NCBI RefSeq assembly: GCF_029227915.1
Contig: NC_079876.1
Coordinates: 8,806,001 to 8,870,000, forward strand
Length of the DNA stretch: 64,000 nt
From: Hydractinia symbiolongicarpus
Taxonomy: Eukaryota; Cnidaria; Hydrozoa; Anthoathecata; Hydractiniidae
Direction of reading: 5' to 3'
Part shown: positions 49,981-63,700 of the stretch, piece by piece
Layout: each line of letters starts with the position of its first letter
Numbering within the stretch: the stretch's first letter is position 1
Translations under genes and position numbers: made by a program
Notes under the pieces: model-generated
Told to the model about the DNA's origin: nothing
The model's database searches: none
The model's input: only the letters and a program-made list of their open reading frames with translations

Positions 49981-52214
49981 CACCACTAAAACGCATGAGA
50001 CTTGTAGTTTTTAAAAATGTTTTCATTTTTGATGAGACGCTGAATAAAAGAAGTTTAATCGCCGGCAAACGAAAACGTGCGATTTCCCGTAAATCCTGGA
50101 CTCGGCCCGTATAGTCAAAAGTATACAAAGAAAGTACCCAGGGAGTAAACTCATTTTCCAAACGATTTTTTAAATTATTATTTCACCACTAAAGCCCATG
50201 AGACTTGTAGTTTTTAAAAATGATTTCATTTTTGAGGAGACGCTGAATAAAAGAAGTTTAATCGCCGGCAAACGAAAACCCGCTATTTCCCGTAAATCCC
50301 GGACTCGGTCCGTATAGTTAAAAGTATACAAGGAAAGTACCCAGTGAGTAAACTCATTTCCCGAACGATATTTTAAATTATTTTTTCACCACTAAAACGT
50401 ATGAGACTTGTAGTTTTCAAAAATGTTTTCATTTTTGATGAGACGCTGAATAAAAGAAGTTTAATCGCCGGCAAACGAAAACCTGCGATTTCCCGTAAAT
50501 CCCGGACTCGGCCCGTATAGTCAAAAGTATACAAAGAAAGTACCCAGGGTGTAAACTCATTTCCCGAACGATTTTTTAAATTATTTTTTCACCACTAAAA
50601 CGCATGAGACTTGTAGTTTTCAAAAATGTTTTCATTTTTGATGAGACGCTGAATAAAAGAAGTTTAATCGCCGGCAAACGAAAACCTGCGATTTCCCGTA
50701 AATCCCCTACTCTGCCCGTATAGTCAAAAGTATACAAAGAAAGTACCCAGGGAGTAAACTCATTTCCCGAACGAATTTTTAAATTATTTTTTTACCACTA
50801 AGACGTATGAGACTTGTAGTTTTCAAAAATGTTTTCATTTTTGATGAGACGCTGAATAAAAGAAGTTTAATCGCCGGCAAACGAAAACCTGCGATTTCAC
50901 GTAAATCCCGGACTCGGCCCGTATAGTCAAAAGTAAACAAAGAAAGTACCCAGGGTGTAAACTCATTTCCCGAACGATTTTTAAATTATTTTTTCACCAC
51001 TAAAACGCATGAGACTTGTAGTTTTTAAAAATGATTTCATCTTTGATGAGACGCTGAATAAAAGAAGTTTAATCGCCGGCAAACGAAAACCCGCGATTTC
51101 CCGTAACTCCCGGACTCGGTCCGTATAGTTAAAAGTATACAAGGAAAGTACGCAGTGAGTAAACTCATTTCCCGAACGAATTTTTAAATTATTTTTTCAC
51201 CACTAAAACGTATGAGACTTGTAGTTTTCAAAAATGTTTTCATTTTTGATGAGACGCTGAATAAAAGAAGTTTAATCGCCGGCAAACGAAAACCTGCGAT
51301 TTCCCGTAAATCCCGGACTCGGCCCGTATAGTCAAAAGTATACAAAGAAAGTACCCAGGGTGTAAACTCATTTCCCGAACGACTTTTTAAATTATTTCTT
51401 CACCACTAAAACGCATGAAACTTGTAGTTTTTAAAAATGATTTCATTTTTGATGAGACGCCGAATAAAAGAAGTTTATTCGCCGGCAAACGAAAACCCGC
51501 GATTTCCCGTAAATCCCGGACTCGGTCCATATAGTTAAAAGTATACAAGGAAAGTATCCAGTGAGTAAACTCATTTCCCGAACGATATTTTAAATTATTT
51601 TTTCACCACTAAAACGTATGAGACTTGTAGTTTTCAAAAATGTTTTCATTTTTGATGAGACGCTGAATAAAAGAAGTTTAATCGCCGCCAAACGAAAACC
51701 TGCGATTTCCCGTAAATCCCGGACTCGGCCCGTATAGTCAAAAGTATACAAAGAAAGTACCCAGGGTGTAAACTCATTTCCCGAACGATTTTTTAAATTA
51801 TTTTTTCACCACTAAAACGCATGAGACTTGTAGTTTTTAAAAATGTTTTCATTTTTGATGAGACGCTTAATAAAAGAAGTTTAATCGCCGGCAAACGAAA
51901 ACCTGCGATTTCCCGTAAATCCCCTACTCTGCCCGTATAGTCAAAAGTATACAAAGAAAGTACCCAGGGAGTAAACTCATTTCCCGAACGAATTTTTAAA
52001 TTATTTTTTTTTCACCACTAAAACGCACAAGACTTGTAGTTTTTAAAAATGTTTTTATTTTTGATGAGACGCTGAATAAAAGAAGTTTAATTGCCGGCAA
52101 ACGAAAACCCGCGATTTCCCGTAAATCCCGGCTTGGTTCGTATAGTCAAAAGTATACAAAGAAAGTACCCAGGGAGTAAACTCTTTTCCCGAACGATTTT
52201 TTAAATTACTTTTT
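49981..52214. repeat. Eleven-monomer block, copy 1 (2,234 bp)
   Basis: The order is F B A' C A B A' B A' C and an E monomer whose upstream flank is of the A kind. It recurs from 52215. Shared rare markers are 'agtaaacaaag' (50933 and 53572), 'gatttcatctttg' and 'gtaactcccgg'. In the B monomer near 50.3 kb, 'cgctattt' replaces 'cgcgattt'. Two monomers present in copy 2 (A with 'cgtatatgac' and B with 'tcttcac') are missing after that B monomer. Confidence 0.88.
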
Positions 52215-54647
52215 CACCACTAAAACGCATGAGACTTGTAGTTTTTAAAAATGTTTTCATTTTTGATGAGACGCTGAATAAAAGAAGTTTAATCGCCGGC
52301 AAACGAAAACGTGCGATTTCCCGTAAATCCTGGACTCGGCCCGTATAGTCAAAAGTATACAAAGAAAGTACCCAGGGAGTAAACTCATTTTCCAAACGAT
52401 TTTTTAAATTATTATTTCACCACTAAAGCCCATGAGACTTGTAGTTTTTAAAAATGATTTCATTTTTGAGGAGACGCTGAATAAAAGAAGTTTAATCGCC
52501 GGCAAACGAAAACCCGCGATTTCCCGTAAATCCCGGACTCGGTCCGTATAGTTAAAAGTATACAAGGAAAGTACCCAGTGAGTAAACTCATTTCCCGAAC
52601 GAATTTTTAAATTATTTTTTCACCACTAAGACGTATATGACTTGTAGTTTTCAAAAATGTGTTCATTTTTGATGAGACGCTGAATAAAAGAAGTTTAATC
52701 GCCGGCAAACGAAAACCTGCGATTTCACGTAAATCCCGGACTCGGCCCGTATAGTCAAAAGTATACAAAGAAAGTACCCAGGGTGTAAACTCATTTCCCG
52801 AACGATTTTTAAATTATTTCTTCACCACTAAAACGCATGAGACTTGTAGTTTTTAAAAATGATTTCATTTTTGATGAGACGCCGAATAAAAGAAGTTTAA
52901 TCGCCGGCAAACGAAAACCCGCGATTTCCCGTAAATCCCGGACTCGGTCCGTATAGTTAAAAGTATACAAGGAAAGTACCCAGTGAGTAAACTCATTTCC
53001 CGAACGATATTTTAAATTATTTTTTCACCACTAAAACGTATGAGACTTGTAGTTTTCAAAAATGTTTTCATTTTTGATGAGACGCTGAATAAAAGAAGTT
53101 TAATCGCCGGCAAACGAAAACCTGCGATTTCCCGTAAATCCCGGACTCGGCCCGTATAGTCAAAAGTATACAAAGAAAGTACCCAGGGTGTAAACTCATT
53201 TCCCGAACGATTTTTTAAATTATTTTTTCACCACTAAAACGCATGAGACTTGTAGTTTTCAAAAATGTTTTCATTTTTGATGAGACGCTGAATAAAAGAA
53301 GTTTAATCGCCGGCAAACGAAAACCTGCGATTTCCCGTAAATCCCCTACTCTGCCCGTATAGTCAAAAGTATACAAAGAAAGTACCCAGGGAGTAAACTC
53401 ATTTCCCGAACGAATTTTTAAATTATTTTTTTACCACTAAGACGTATGAGACTTGTAGTTTTCAAAAATGTTTTCATTTTTGATGAGACGCTGAATAAAA
53501 GAAGTTTAATCGCCGGCAAACGAAAACCTGCGATTTCACGTAAATCCCGGACTCGGCCCGTATAGTCAAAAGTAAACAAAGAAAGTACCCAGGGTGTAAA
53601 CTCATTTCCCGAACGATTTTTAAATTATTTTTTCACCACTAAAACGCATGAGACTTGTAGTTTTTAAAAATGATTTCATCTTTGATGAGACGCTGAATAA
53701 AAGAAGTTTAATCGCCGGCAAACGAAAACCCGCGATTTCCCGTAACTCCCGGACTCGGTCCGTATAGTTAAAAGTATACAAGGAAAGTACCCAGTGAGTA
53801 AACTCATTTCCCGAACGAATTTTTAAATTATTTTTTCACCACTAAAACGTATGAGACTTGTAGTTTTCAAAAATGTTTTCATTTTTGATGAGACGCTGAA
53901 TAAAAGAAGTTTAATCGCCGGCAAACGAAAACCTGCGATTTCCCGTAAATCCCGGACTCGGCCCGTATAGTCAAAAGTATACAAAGAAAGTACCCAGGGT
54001 GTAAACTCATTTCCCGAACGACTTTTTAAATTATTTCTTCACCACTAAAACGCATGAAACTTGTAGTTTTTAAAAATGATTTCATTTTTGATGAGACGCC
54101 GAATAAAAGAAGTTTATTCGCCGGCAAACGAAAACCCGCGATTTCCCGTAAATCCCGGACTCGGTCCATATAGTTAAAAGTATACAAGGAAAGTACCCAG
54201 TGAGTAAACTCATTTCCCGAACGATATTTTAAATTATTTTTTCACCACTAAAACGTATGAGACTTGTAGTTTTCAAAAATGTTTTCATTTTTGATGAGAC
54301 GCTGAATAAAAGAAGTTTAATCGCCGGCAAACGAAAACCTGCGATTTCCCGTAAATCCCGGACTCGGCCCGTATAGTCAAAAGTATACAAAGAAAGTACC
54401 CAGGGTTTAAACTCATTTCCCGAACGATTTTTTAAATTATTTTTTCACCACTAAAACGCATGAGACTTGTAGTTTTCAAAAATGTTTTCATTTTTGATGA
54501 GACGCTGAATAAAAGAAGTTTAATCGCCGGCAAACGAAAACCTGCGATTTCCCGTAAATCCCCTACTCTGCCCGTATAGTCAAAAGTATACAAAGAAAGT
54601 ACCCAGGGAGTAAACTCATTTCCCGAACGAATTTTTAAATTATTTTT
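52215..54647. repeat. Block copy 2 with two additional monomers
   Basis: The offset to copy 1 is 2,234 bp at the left edge and 2,639 bp further in (A' starts at 50387 and 53026). The difference of 405 bp is two monomers. Copy 2 preserves the longer order F B A B A' C A B A' B A' C, which also matches superunit II at about 32.5-35 kb. It is therefore probably the older arrangement and copy 1 the one with a deletion. Confidence 0.88.
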
Positions 54648-56877
54648 TTACCACTAAGACGTATGAGACTTGTAGTTTTCAAAAATGTTTTCATTTTAGA
54701 TGAGACGCTGAATAAAAGAAGTTTAATCGCCGGCAAACGAAAACCTGCGATTTCACGTAAATCCCGGACTCGGCCCGTATAGTCAAAAGTATACAAAGAA
54801 AGTACCCAGGGTGTAAACTCATTTCCCGAACGATTTTTAAATTATTTTTTCACCACTAAAACGCATGAGACTTGTAGTTTTTAAAAATGATTTCATTTTT
54901 GATGAGACGCTGAATAAAAGAAGTTTAATCGCCGGCAAACGAAAACCCGCGATTTCCCGTAAATCCCGGACTCGGTCCGTATAGTTAAAAGTATACAAGG
55001 AAAGTACCCAGTGAGTAAACTCATTTCCCGAACGAATTTTTAAATTATTTTTTCACCACTAAAACGTATGAGACTTGTAGTTTTCAAAAATGTTTTCATT
55101 TTTGATGAGACGCTGAATAAAAGAAGTTTAATCGCCGGCAAACGAAAACCTGCGATTTCCCGTAAATCCCGGACACGGCCCGTATAGTCAAAAGTATACA
55201 AAGAAAGTACCCAGGGTGTAAACTCATTTCCCGAACGATTTTTTAAATTATTTTTTAACCACTAAAACGCATGAGACTTGTAGTTTTCAAAAATGTTTTC
55301 ATTTTTGATGAGACGCTGAATAAAAGAAGTTTAATCGCCGGCAAACGAAAACCTGCGATTTCCCGTAAATCCCCTACTCTGCCCGTATAGTCAAAAGTAT
55401 ACAAAGAAAGTACCCAGGGAGTAAACTCATTTCCCAAACGATTTCTTAATTTATTATTTCACCACTAAAACGCATGAGACTTGTAGTTTTCAAGAATGTT
55501 TTCATTTTTGATGAGACGCTGAATAAAAGCAGTTTAATCGCCGGCAAACGAAAACCCGCGATTTCCCGTAAATCCCGGGCTTGGCACGTATAGTCGAATG
55601 TATACAAAGAAAGTACCCTGTGAGTAAACTCATTTCCAGAACGATTTTTTAAATTATTTTTCACCACTAAAACGCATAAGACTTGTAGTTTTTAAAAATG
55701 TTTTCATTTTTGATGACACGCTGAATAAAAGAAGTTTAATCGCCGGCAAACGAAAACCCGCGATTTCCCGTAAATCCCGGCTTGGCCCGTATAGTCAAAA
55801 GTATACAAAGAAAGTACCCAGGGAGTAAACTCATTTTCCGAACGATTTTTTAAATTATTTTTTCAGCACTAAAACGCATGAGACTTGTAGTTTTCAAAAA
55901 TGTTTTCATTTCTCATGAGACGCTGAATAAAAGCAGTTTAATCGCCGGCAAACGAAAACCTGCGATTTCCCGTAAATCCCGGACTCGGCCCGTATAGTCA
56001 AAAGTATACAAAGAAAGTACCCAGGGTGTAAACTCATTTCCCGAACGACTTTTTAAATTATTTCTTCACCACTAAAACGCATGAGACTTGTAGTTTTTAA
56101 AAATGATTTCATTTTTGATGAGACGCCGAATAAAAGAAGTTTATTCGCCGGCAAACGAAAACCCGCGATTTCCCGTAAATCCCGGACTCGGTCCATATAG
56201 TTAAAAGTATACAAGGAAAGTACCCAGTGAGTAAACTCATTTCCCGAACGATATTTTAAATTATTTTTTCACCACTAAAACGTATGAGACTTGTAGTTTT
56301 CAAAAATGTTTTCATTTTTGATGAGACGCTGAATAAAAGAAGTTTAATCGCCGGCAAACGAAAACCTGCGATTTCCCGTAAATCCCGGACTCGGCCCGTA
56401 TAGTCAAAAGTATACAAAGAAAGTACCCAGGGTGTAAACTCATTTCCCGAACGATTTTTTAAATTATTTTTTCACCACTAAAACGCATGAGACTTGTAGT
56501 TTTCAAAAATGTTTTCATTTTTGATGAGACGCTGAATAAAAGAAGTTTAATCGCCGGCAAACGAAAACCTGCGATTTCCCGTAAATCCCCTACTCTGCCC
56601 GTATAGTCAAAAGTATACAAAGAAAGTACCCAGGGAGTAAACTCATTTCCCGAACGAATTTTTAAATTATTTTTTTACCACTAAGACGTATGAGACTTGT
56701 AGTTTTCAAAAATGTTTTCATTTTAGATGAGACGCTGAATAAAAGAAGTTTAATCGCCGGCAAACGAAAACCTGCGATTTCACGTAAATCCCGGACTCGG
56801 CCCGTATAGTCAAAAGTATACAAAGAAAGTACCCAGGGTGTAAACTCATTTCCCGAACGATTTTTAAATTATTTTTT
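54648..56877. repeat. Mixed block (A B A' C D G F-type, then B A' C A)
   Basis: C and D at about 55258-55662 and the 'gatgacacg' monomer at about 55663 repeat the order seen at the end of the 1,014 bp array. They are followed by the 'tcagcact' monomer, here ending in the A' way. From about 55.98 kb the sequence follows the order seen at 54.0-55.2 kb (B with 'tttattcgcc', A', C, A with 'tttagatg'), indicating a further block copy. Confidence 0.8.
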
Positions 56878-58904
56878 CACCACTAAAACGCATGAGACTT
56901 GTAGTTTTTAAAAATGATTTCATTTTTGATGAGACGCTGAATAAAAGAAGTTTAATCGCCGGCAAACGAAAACCCGCGATTTCCCGTAAATCCCGGACTC
57001 GGTCCGTATAGTTAAAAGTATACAAGGAAAGTACCCAGTAAGTAAACTCATTTCCCGAACGAATTTTTAAATTATTTTTTCACCACTAAAACGTATGAGA
57101 CTTGTAGTTTTCAAAAATGTTTTCATTTTTGATGAGACGCTGAATAAAAGAAGTTTAATCGCCGGCAAACGAAAACTTGCGATTTCCCGTAAATCCCGGA
57201 CTCGGCCCGTATAGTCAAAAGTATACAAAGAAAGTACCCAGGGTGTAAACTCATTTCCCGAACGATTTTTAAATTATTTTTTCACCACTAAAACGCATGA
57301 GACTTGTAGTTTTTAAAAATGATTTCATTTTTGATGAGACGCTGAATAAAAGAAGTTTAATCGCCGGCAAACGAAAACCCGCGATTTCCCGTAAATCCCG
57401 GACTCGGTCCGTATAGTTAAAAGTATACAAGGAAAGTACCCAGTAAGTAAACTCATTTCCCGAACGAATTTTTAAATTATTTTTTCACCACTAAAACGTA
57501 TGAGACTTGTAGTTTTCAAAAATGTTTTCATTTTTGATGAGACGCTGAATAAAAGAAGTTTAATCGCCGGCAAACGAAAACTTGCGATTTCCCGTAAATC
57601 CCGGACTCGGCCCGTATAGTCAAAAGTATACAAAGAAAGTACCCAGGGTGTAAACTCATTTCCCGAACGATTTTTTAAATTATTTTTTCACCACTAAAAC
57701 GCATGAGACTTGTAGTTTTCAAAAATGTTTTCATTTTTGATGAGACGCTGAATAAAAGAAGTTTAATCGCCGGCAAACGAAAACCTGCGATTTCCCGTAA
57801 ATCCCCTACTCTGCCCGTATAGTCAAAAGTATACAAAGAAAGTACCCAGGGAGTAAACTCATTTCCCGAACGATTTTTAAATTATTTTTTCACCACTAAA
57901 ACGCATGAGACTTGTAGTTTTTAAAAATGATTTCATTTTTGATGAGACGCTGAATAAAAGAAGTTTAATCGCCGGCAAACGAAAACCCGCGATTTCCCGT
58001 AAATCCCGGACTCGGTCCGTATAGTTAAAAGTATACAAGGAAAGTACCCAGTAAGTAAACTCATTTCCCGAACGAATTTTTAAATTATTTTTTCACCACT
58101 AAAACGTATGAGACTTGTAGTTTTCAAAAATGTTTTCATTTTTGATGAGACGCTGAATAAAAGAAGTTTAATCGCCGGCAAACGAAAACTTGCGATTTCC
58201 CGTAAATCCCGGACTCGGCCCGTATAGTCAAAAGTATACAAAGAAAGTACCCAGGGTGTAAACTCATTTCCCGAACGATTTTTAAATTATTTTTTCACCA
58301 CTAAAACGCATGAGACTTGTAGTTTTTAAAAATGATTTCATTTTTGATGAGACGCTGAATAAAAGAAGTTTAATCGCCGGCAAACGAAAACCCGCGATTT
58401 CCCGTAAATCCCGGACTCGGTCCGTATAGTTAAAAGTATACAAGGAAAGTACCCAGTAAGTAAACTCATTTCCCGAACGAATTTTTAAATTATTTTTTCA
58501 CCACTAAAACGTATGAGACTTGTAGTTTTCAAAAATGTTTTCATTTTTGATGAGACGCTGAATAAAAGAAGTTTAATCGCCGGCAAACGAAAACTTGCGA
58601 TTTCCCGTAAATCCCGGACTCGGCCCGTATAGTCAAAAGTATACAAAGAAAGTACCCAGGGTGTAAACTCATTTCCCGAACGATTTTTTAAATTATTTTT
58701 TCACCACTAAAACGCATGAGACTTGTAGTTTTCAAAAATGTTTTCATTTTTGATGAGACGCTGAATAAAAGAAGTTTAATCGCCGGCAAACGAAAACCTG
58801 CGATTTCCCGTAAATCCCCTACTCTGCCCGTATAGTCAAAAGTATACAAAGAAAGTACCCAGGGAGTAAACTCATTTCCCAAACGATTTCTTAATTTATT
58901 ATTT
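56878..58904. repeat. Recent five-monomer duplication containing 405 bp dimers (B A' B A' C)
   Basis: Each 1,013-1,014 bp unit (56878-57890 and 57891-58904) holds the B-A' dimer twice followed by C. All four B monomers carry the private 'cagtaagtaa' (57036, 57441, 58049, 58454) and all four A' monomers carry 'aacttgcg'. Neither variant occurs elsewhere in the window. A dimer with two private changes was first doubled, and the five-monomer unit was then duplicated. Confidence 0.95.
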
Positions 58905-60730
58905 CACCACTAAAACGCATGAGACTTGTAGTTTTCAAGAATGTTTTCATTTTTGATGAGACGCTGAATAAAAGCAGTTTAATCGCCGGCAAACGAAAAC
59001 CCGCGATTTCCCGTAAATCCCGGGCTTGGCACGTATAGTCGAATGTATACAAAGAAAGTACCCTGTGAGTAAACTCATTTCCAGAACGATTTTTTAAATT
59101 ATTTTTCACCACTAAAACGCATAAGACTTGTAGTTTTTAAAAATGTTTTCATTTTTGATGACACGCTGAATAAAAGAAGTTTAATCGCCAGCAAACGAAA
59201 ACCCGCGATTTCCCGTAAATCCCGGCTTGGCCCGTATAGTCAAAAGTATACAAAGAAAGTACCCAGGGAGTAAACTCATTTTCCGAACGATTTTTTAAAT
59301 TATTTTTTCAGCACTAAAACGCATGAGACTTGTAGTTTTCAAAAATGTTTTCATTTCTCATGAGACGCTGAATAAAAGCAGTTTAATCGCCGGCAAACGA
59401 AAACCTGCAATTTCCCGTAAATCCTGGACTCGGCCCGTATAGTCAAAAGTATACAAAGAAAGTACCCAGGGAGTAAACTTATTTCCCAAACGATTTTTTA
59501 AATTATTATTTCACCACTAAAACGCATGAGACTTGTAGTTTTCAAGAATGTTTTCATTTTTGATGAGACGCTGAATAAAAGAAGTTTAATCGCCGGCAAA
59601 CGAAAACCCGCGATTTCCGGTAAATCCCGGGCTTGGCCCATATAGTCAAAAGTATACAAAGAAAGTACCCAGGGAGTAAACTCATTTCCCGAACGATTTT
59701 TTAAATTACTTTTTCACCACTAAAACGCATGAGACTTGTAGTTTTTAAAAATGTTTTCATTTTTGATGAGACGCTGAATAAAAGAAGTTTAATCGCCGGC
59801 AAACGAAAACCTGCGATTTCCCGTAAATCCTGGACTCGGCCCGTATAGTCAATAGTATACAAAGAAAGTACCCAGGGAGTAAACTCATTTTCCAAACGAT
59901 TTTTTAAATTATTATTTCACCACTAAAGCCCATGAGACTTGTAGTTTTTAAAAATGATTTTATTTTTGATGAGACGCTGAATAAAAGAAGTTTAATCGCC
60001 GGCAAACGAAAACCCGCGATTTCCCGTAAATCCCGGAATCGGTCCGTATAGTTAAAAGTATACAAGGAAAGTACCCAGTGAGTAAACCCATTTCCCGAAC
60101 GAATTTTTAAATTATTTTTTCACCACTAAGACGTATGGGACTTGTAGTTTTCAAAAATGTTTTCATTTTTGATGAGACGCTGAATACAAGAAGTTTAATC
60201 GCCGGCAAACGAAAACCTGCGATTTCCCGTAAATCCCGGACTCGGCCCGTATAGTCAAAAGTATACAAAGAAAGTACCCAGGGTGTAAACTCATTTCCCG
60301 AACGATTTTTAAATTATTTTTTCAAGACTAAAACGCATGAGACTTGTAGTTTTTAAAAATGATTTCATTTTTGATGAGACGCGGAATAAAAGAAGTTTAA
60401 TCGCCGGCAAACGAAAACCCGCGATTTCCCCTTAATCCCGGACTCGGTCCGTATAGTTAAAAGTATACAAGGAAAGTACCCAGTGAGTAAACTCTTTTCT
60501 CGAACGAATTTTTAAATTATTTTTTCACCACTAAAACGTATGACACTTGTAGTTTTCAAAAATGTTTTCATTTTTGATGAGACGCTGAATAAAAGAAGTT
60601 TAATCGCCGGAAAACGAAAACCTGCGATTTCCCGTTAATCCCGGACACGGTCCGTATAGTTAAAAGTATACAAAGAAAGTACCCAGGGTGTAAACTCATT
60701 TCCCGAACGATTTTTTAAATTATTTTTTCA
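58905..60730. repeat. Mixed monomers repeating the 48.5-49.5 kb order
   Basis: The order is D, G with 'gatgacacg', an F-type with 'tcagcact' and 'tctcatgag', G with 'ttggcccat', F, B, A with 'gtatgggac', a B-like monomer opening 'tcaagact', and a B/A hybrid. Private changes include 'aatacaagaag' (about 60.19 kb), 'gacgcgg' and 'actcttttctcg'. Compared with 48.5-49.5 kb, two monomers (G and F) are inserted before the 'aaagccc' B monomer. Confidence 0.8.
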
Positions 60731-63700
60731 CCACTAAAACACATGAGACTTGTAGTTTTTAAAAACGTTTTCATTTTTGATGAGACGCTGAATAAAAGAA
60801 ATTTAATCGCCGGCAAACAAAAACCTGCGATTTCCCGTAAATCCCGGACTCGGCCCGTATAGTCAAAAGTATACAAAGAAAGTACCCAGGGAGTAAACTC
60901 ATTTCCCGAACGATTTTTTAAATTATTTTTTTACCACTAAGACGTATGAGACTTGTAGTTTTCAAAAATGTTTTCATTTTTGATGAGACGCTGAATAAAA
61001 GAAGTTTAATCGCCGGCAAACGAAAACCTGCGATTTCACGTAAATCCCGGACTCGGCCCGTATAGTCAAAAGTATACAAAGAAAGTACCCAGGGTGTAAA
61101 CTCATTTCCCGAACGATTTTTAAATTATTTTTTCACCACTAAAACGCATGAGACTTGTAGTTTTTAAAAATGATTTCATTTTTGATGAGACGCTGAATAA
61201 AAGAAGTTTAATCGCCGGCAAACGAAAACCCGCGATTTCCCGTAAATCCCGGACTCGGTCCGTATAGTTAAAAGTATACAAGGAAAGTACCCAGTGAGTA
61301 AACTCATTTCCCGAACGAATTTTTAAATTATTTTTTCACCACTAAAACGTATGAGACTTGTAGTTTTCAAAAATGTTTTCATTTTTGATAAGACGCTGAA
61401 TAAAAGAAGTTTAATCGCCGGCAAACGAAAACCTGCGATTTCCCGTAAATCCCGGACTCGGCCCGTATAGTCAAAAGTATACAAAGAAAGTACCCAGGGT
61501 GTAAACTCATTTCCCGAAGGATTTTTTAAATTACTTTTTCACCACTAAAACGCATGAGACTTGTAGTTTTCAAAAATGTTTTCATTTTTGATGAGACGCT
61601 GAATAAAAGAACTTTAATCGCCGGCAAACGAAAACCTGCAATTTCCCGTAAATCCCCTACTCTGCCCGTATAGTCAAAAGTATACAAAGAAAGTACTCAG
61701 GGAGTAAACTCATTTCCCAAACGATTTCTTAATTTAATATTTCACCACTAAAACGCATGAGACTTGTAGTTTTAAAGAATGTTTTCATTTTTGATGAGAC
61801 GCTGAATAAAAGCAGTTTAATCGCCGGCAAACGAAAACCCGCGATTTCCCGTAAATCCCGGGCTTGGCACGTATAGTCGAATGTATACAAAGAAAGTACC
61901 CTGTGAGTAAACTCATTTCCAGAACGATTTTTTAAATTATTTCTTCACCACTAAAACGCATAAGACTTGTAGTTTTTAAAAATGTTTTCATTTTTGATGA
62001 GACGCTGAATAAAAGAAGTTTAATCGCCGGCAAACGAAAACCCGCGATTTCCCGTAAATCCCGGACTCGGTCCGTATAGTTAAAAGTATACAAGGAAAGT
62101 ACCCAGTGAGTAAACTCATTTCCCGAACGAATTTTTAAATTATTTTTTCACCACTAAGACGTATGAGACTTGTAGTTTTCAAAAATGTTTTCATTTTTGA
62201 TGAGACGCTGAATAAAAGAAGTTTAATCGCCGGCAAACGAAAACCTGCGATTTCCCGTAAATCCCGGACTCGGCCCGTATAGTCAAAAGTATACAAAGAA
62301 AGTACCCAGGGTGTAAAGTCATTTCCCGAACGATTTTTAAATTATTTTTTCAAGACTAAAACGCATGAGACTTGTAGTTTTTAAAAATGATTTCATTTTT
62401 GATGAGACGCTGAATAAAAGAAGTTTAATCGCCGGCAAACGAAAACCCGCGATTTCCCGTTAATCCCGGACTCGGTCCGTATTGTTAAAAGTATACAAGG
62501 AAAGTACCCAGTGAGTAAACTCATTTCCCGAACGATTTCTTAATTTATTATTTCACCACTAAAACGCATGAGACTTGTAGTTTTCAAGAATGTTTTCATT
62601 TTTGATGAGACGCTGAATAAAAGCAGTTTAATCGCCGGCAAACGAAGACCAGCGATTTCCCGTAAATCCCGGACTCAGCCCGTATAGTCAAAAGTATACA
62701 AAGAAAGTACCCAGGGAGTAAACTCATTTCCCAAACGATTTCTTAATTTATTATTTCACCACTAAAACGCATGAGACTTGTAGTTTTCAAGAATGTTTTC
62801 ATTTTTGATGAGACGCTGAATAAAAGCAGTTTAATCGCCGGCAAACGAAAACCAGCGATTTCCCGTAAATCCCGGGCTTGGCACGTATAGTCGAATGTAT
62901 ACAAAGAAAGTACCCTGTGAGTAAACTCATTTCCAGAACGATTTTTTAAATTATTTTTTCACCACTAAAACGCATAAGACTTGTAGTTTTTAAAAATGTT
63001 TTTATTTTTGATGAGACGCTGAATAAAAGAAGTTTAATCGCCGGCAAACGAAAACCCGCGTCTGCCCGTAAATCCCGACTTGGCCCGTATAGTCAAAAGT
63101 ATACAAAGAAAGTACCCAGGGAGTAAACTCATTTTCCGAACGATTTTTTAAATTATTTTTTCACCACTAAAACGCATGAGACTTGTATTATTCAAAAATG
63201 TTTTCATTTTTGATGAGACGCTGAATAAAAGCAGTTTAATCGCCGGCAAACGAAAACCTGCGATTTCCCTAAATCCCGGACTCGGCCCGTATAGTCAAAA
63301 GTATATAAAGAAAGTACCCAGGGAGTAAACTCATTTCCCAAACGATTTTTTAAATTATTTTTTCACCACTAAAACGCATGAGACTTGTAGTTTTCAAAAA
63401 TGTTTTCATTTTTGATGAGACGCTGAATAAAAGAAGTTTAATCGCCGGCAAACGAAAACCTGCGATTTCCCGTAAATCCCGTACTCTGCCCGTATAGTCA
63501 AAAGTATACAAAGAAAGTACCCAGGGAGTAAACTCATTTCCTAAACGATTTCTTAATTTATTATTTCACCACTAAAACGAATGAGACTTGTAGTTTTTAA
63601 GAATGTTTTCATTTTTGATGAGACGCTGAATAAAAGCAGTTTAATCGCCGGCAAACGAAAACCCGCGATTTCCCGTAAATCCCGGGCTTGGCACGTATAG

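Noticed and set aside
198-59895. Roughly fifty minus-strand open frames of 60-102 codons, very similar to each other (for example 198-392, 10528-10722, 55446-55667), as a small protein family
   Set aside because: Those checked begin at TTG or GTG, created when 'cccgaacg' is 'cccaaacg', 'taccaaacg' or 'ttccaaacg', or at 'caccac'. These are not credible eukaryotic starts. Most of the ~315 monomers lack the frame, and a 203 bp period changes frame at each boundary. Similarity is inherited from the DNA repeat; differences show no sign of protein constraint.
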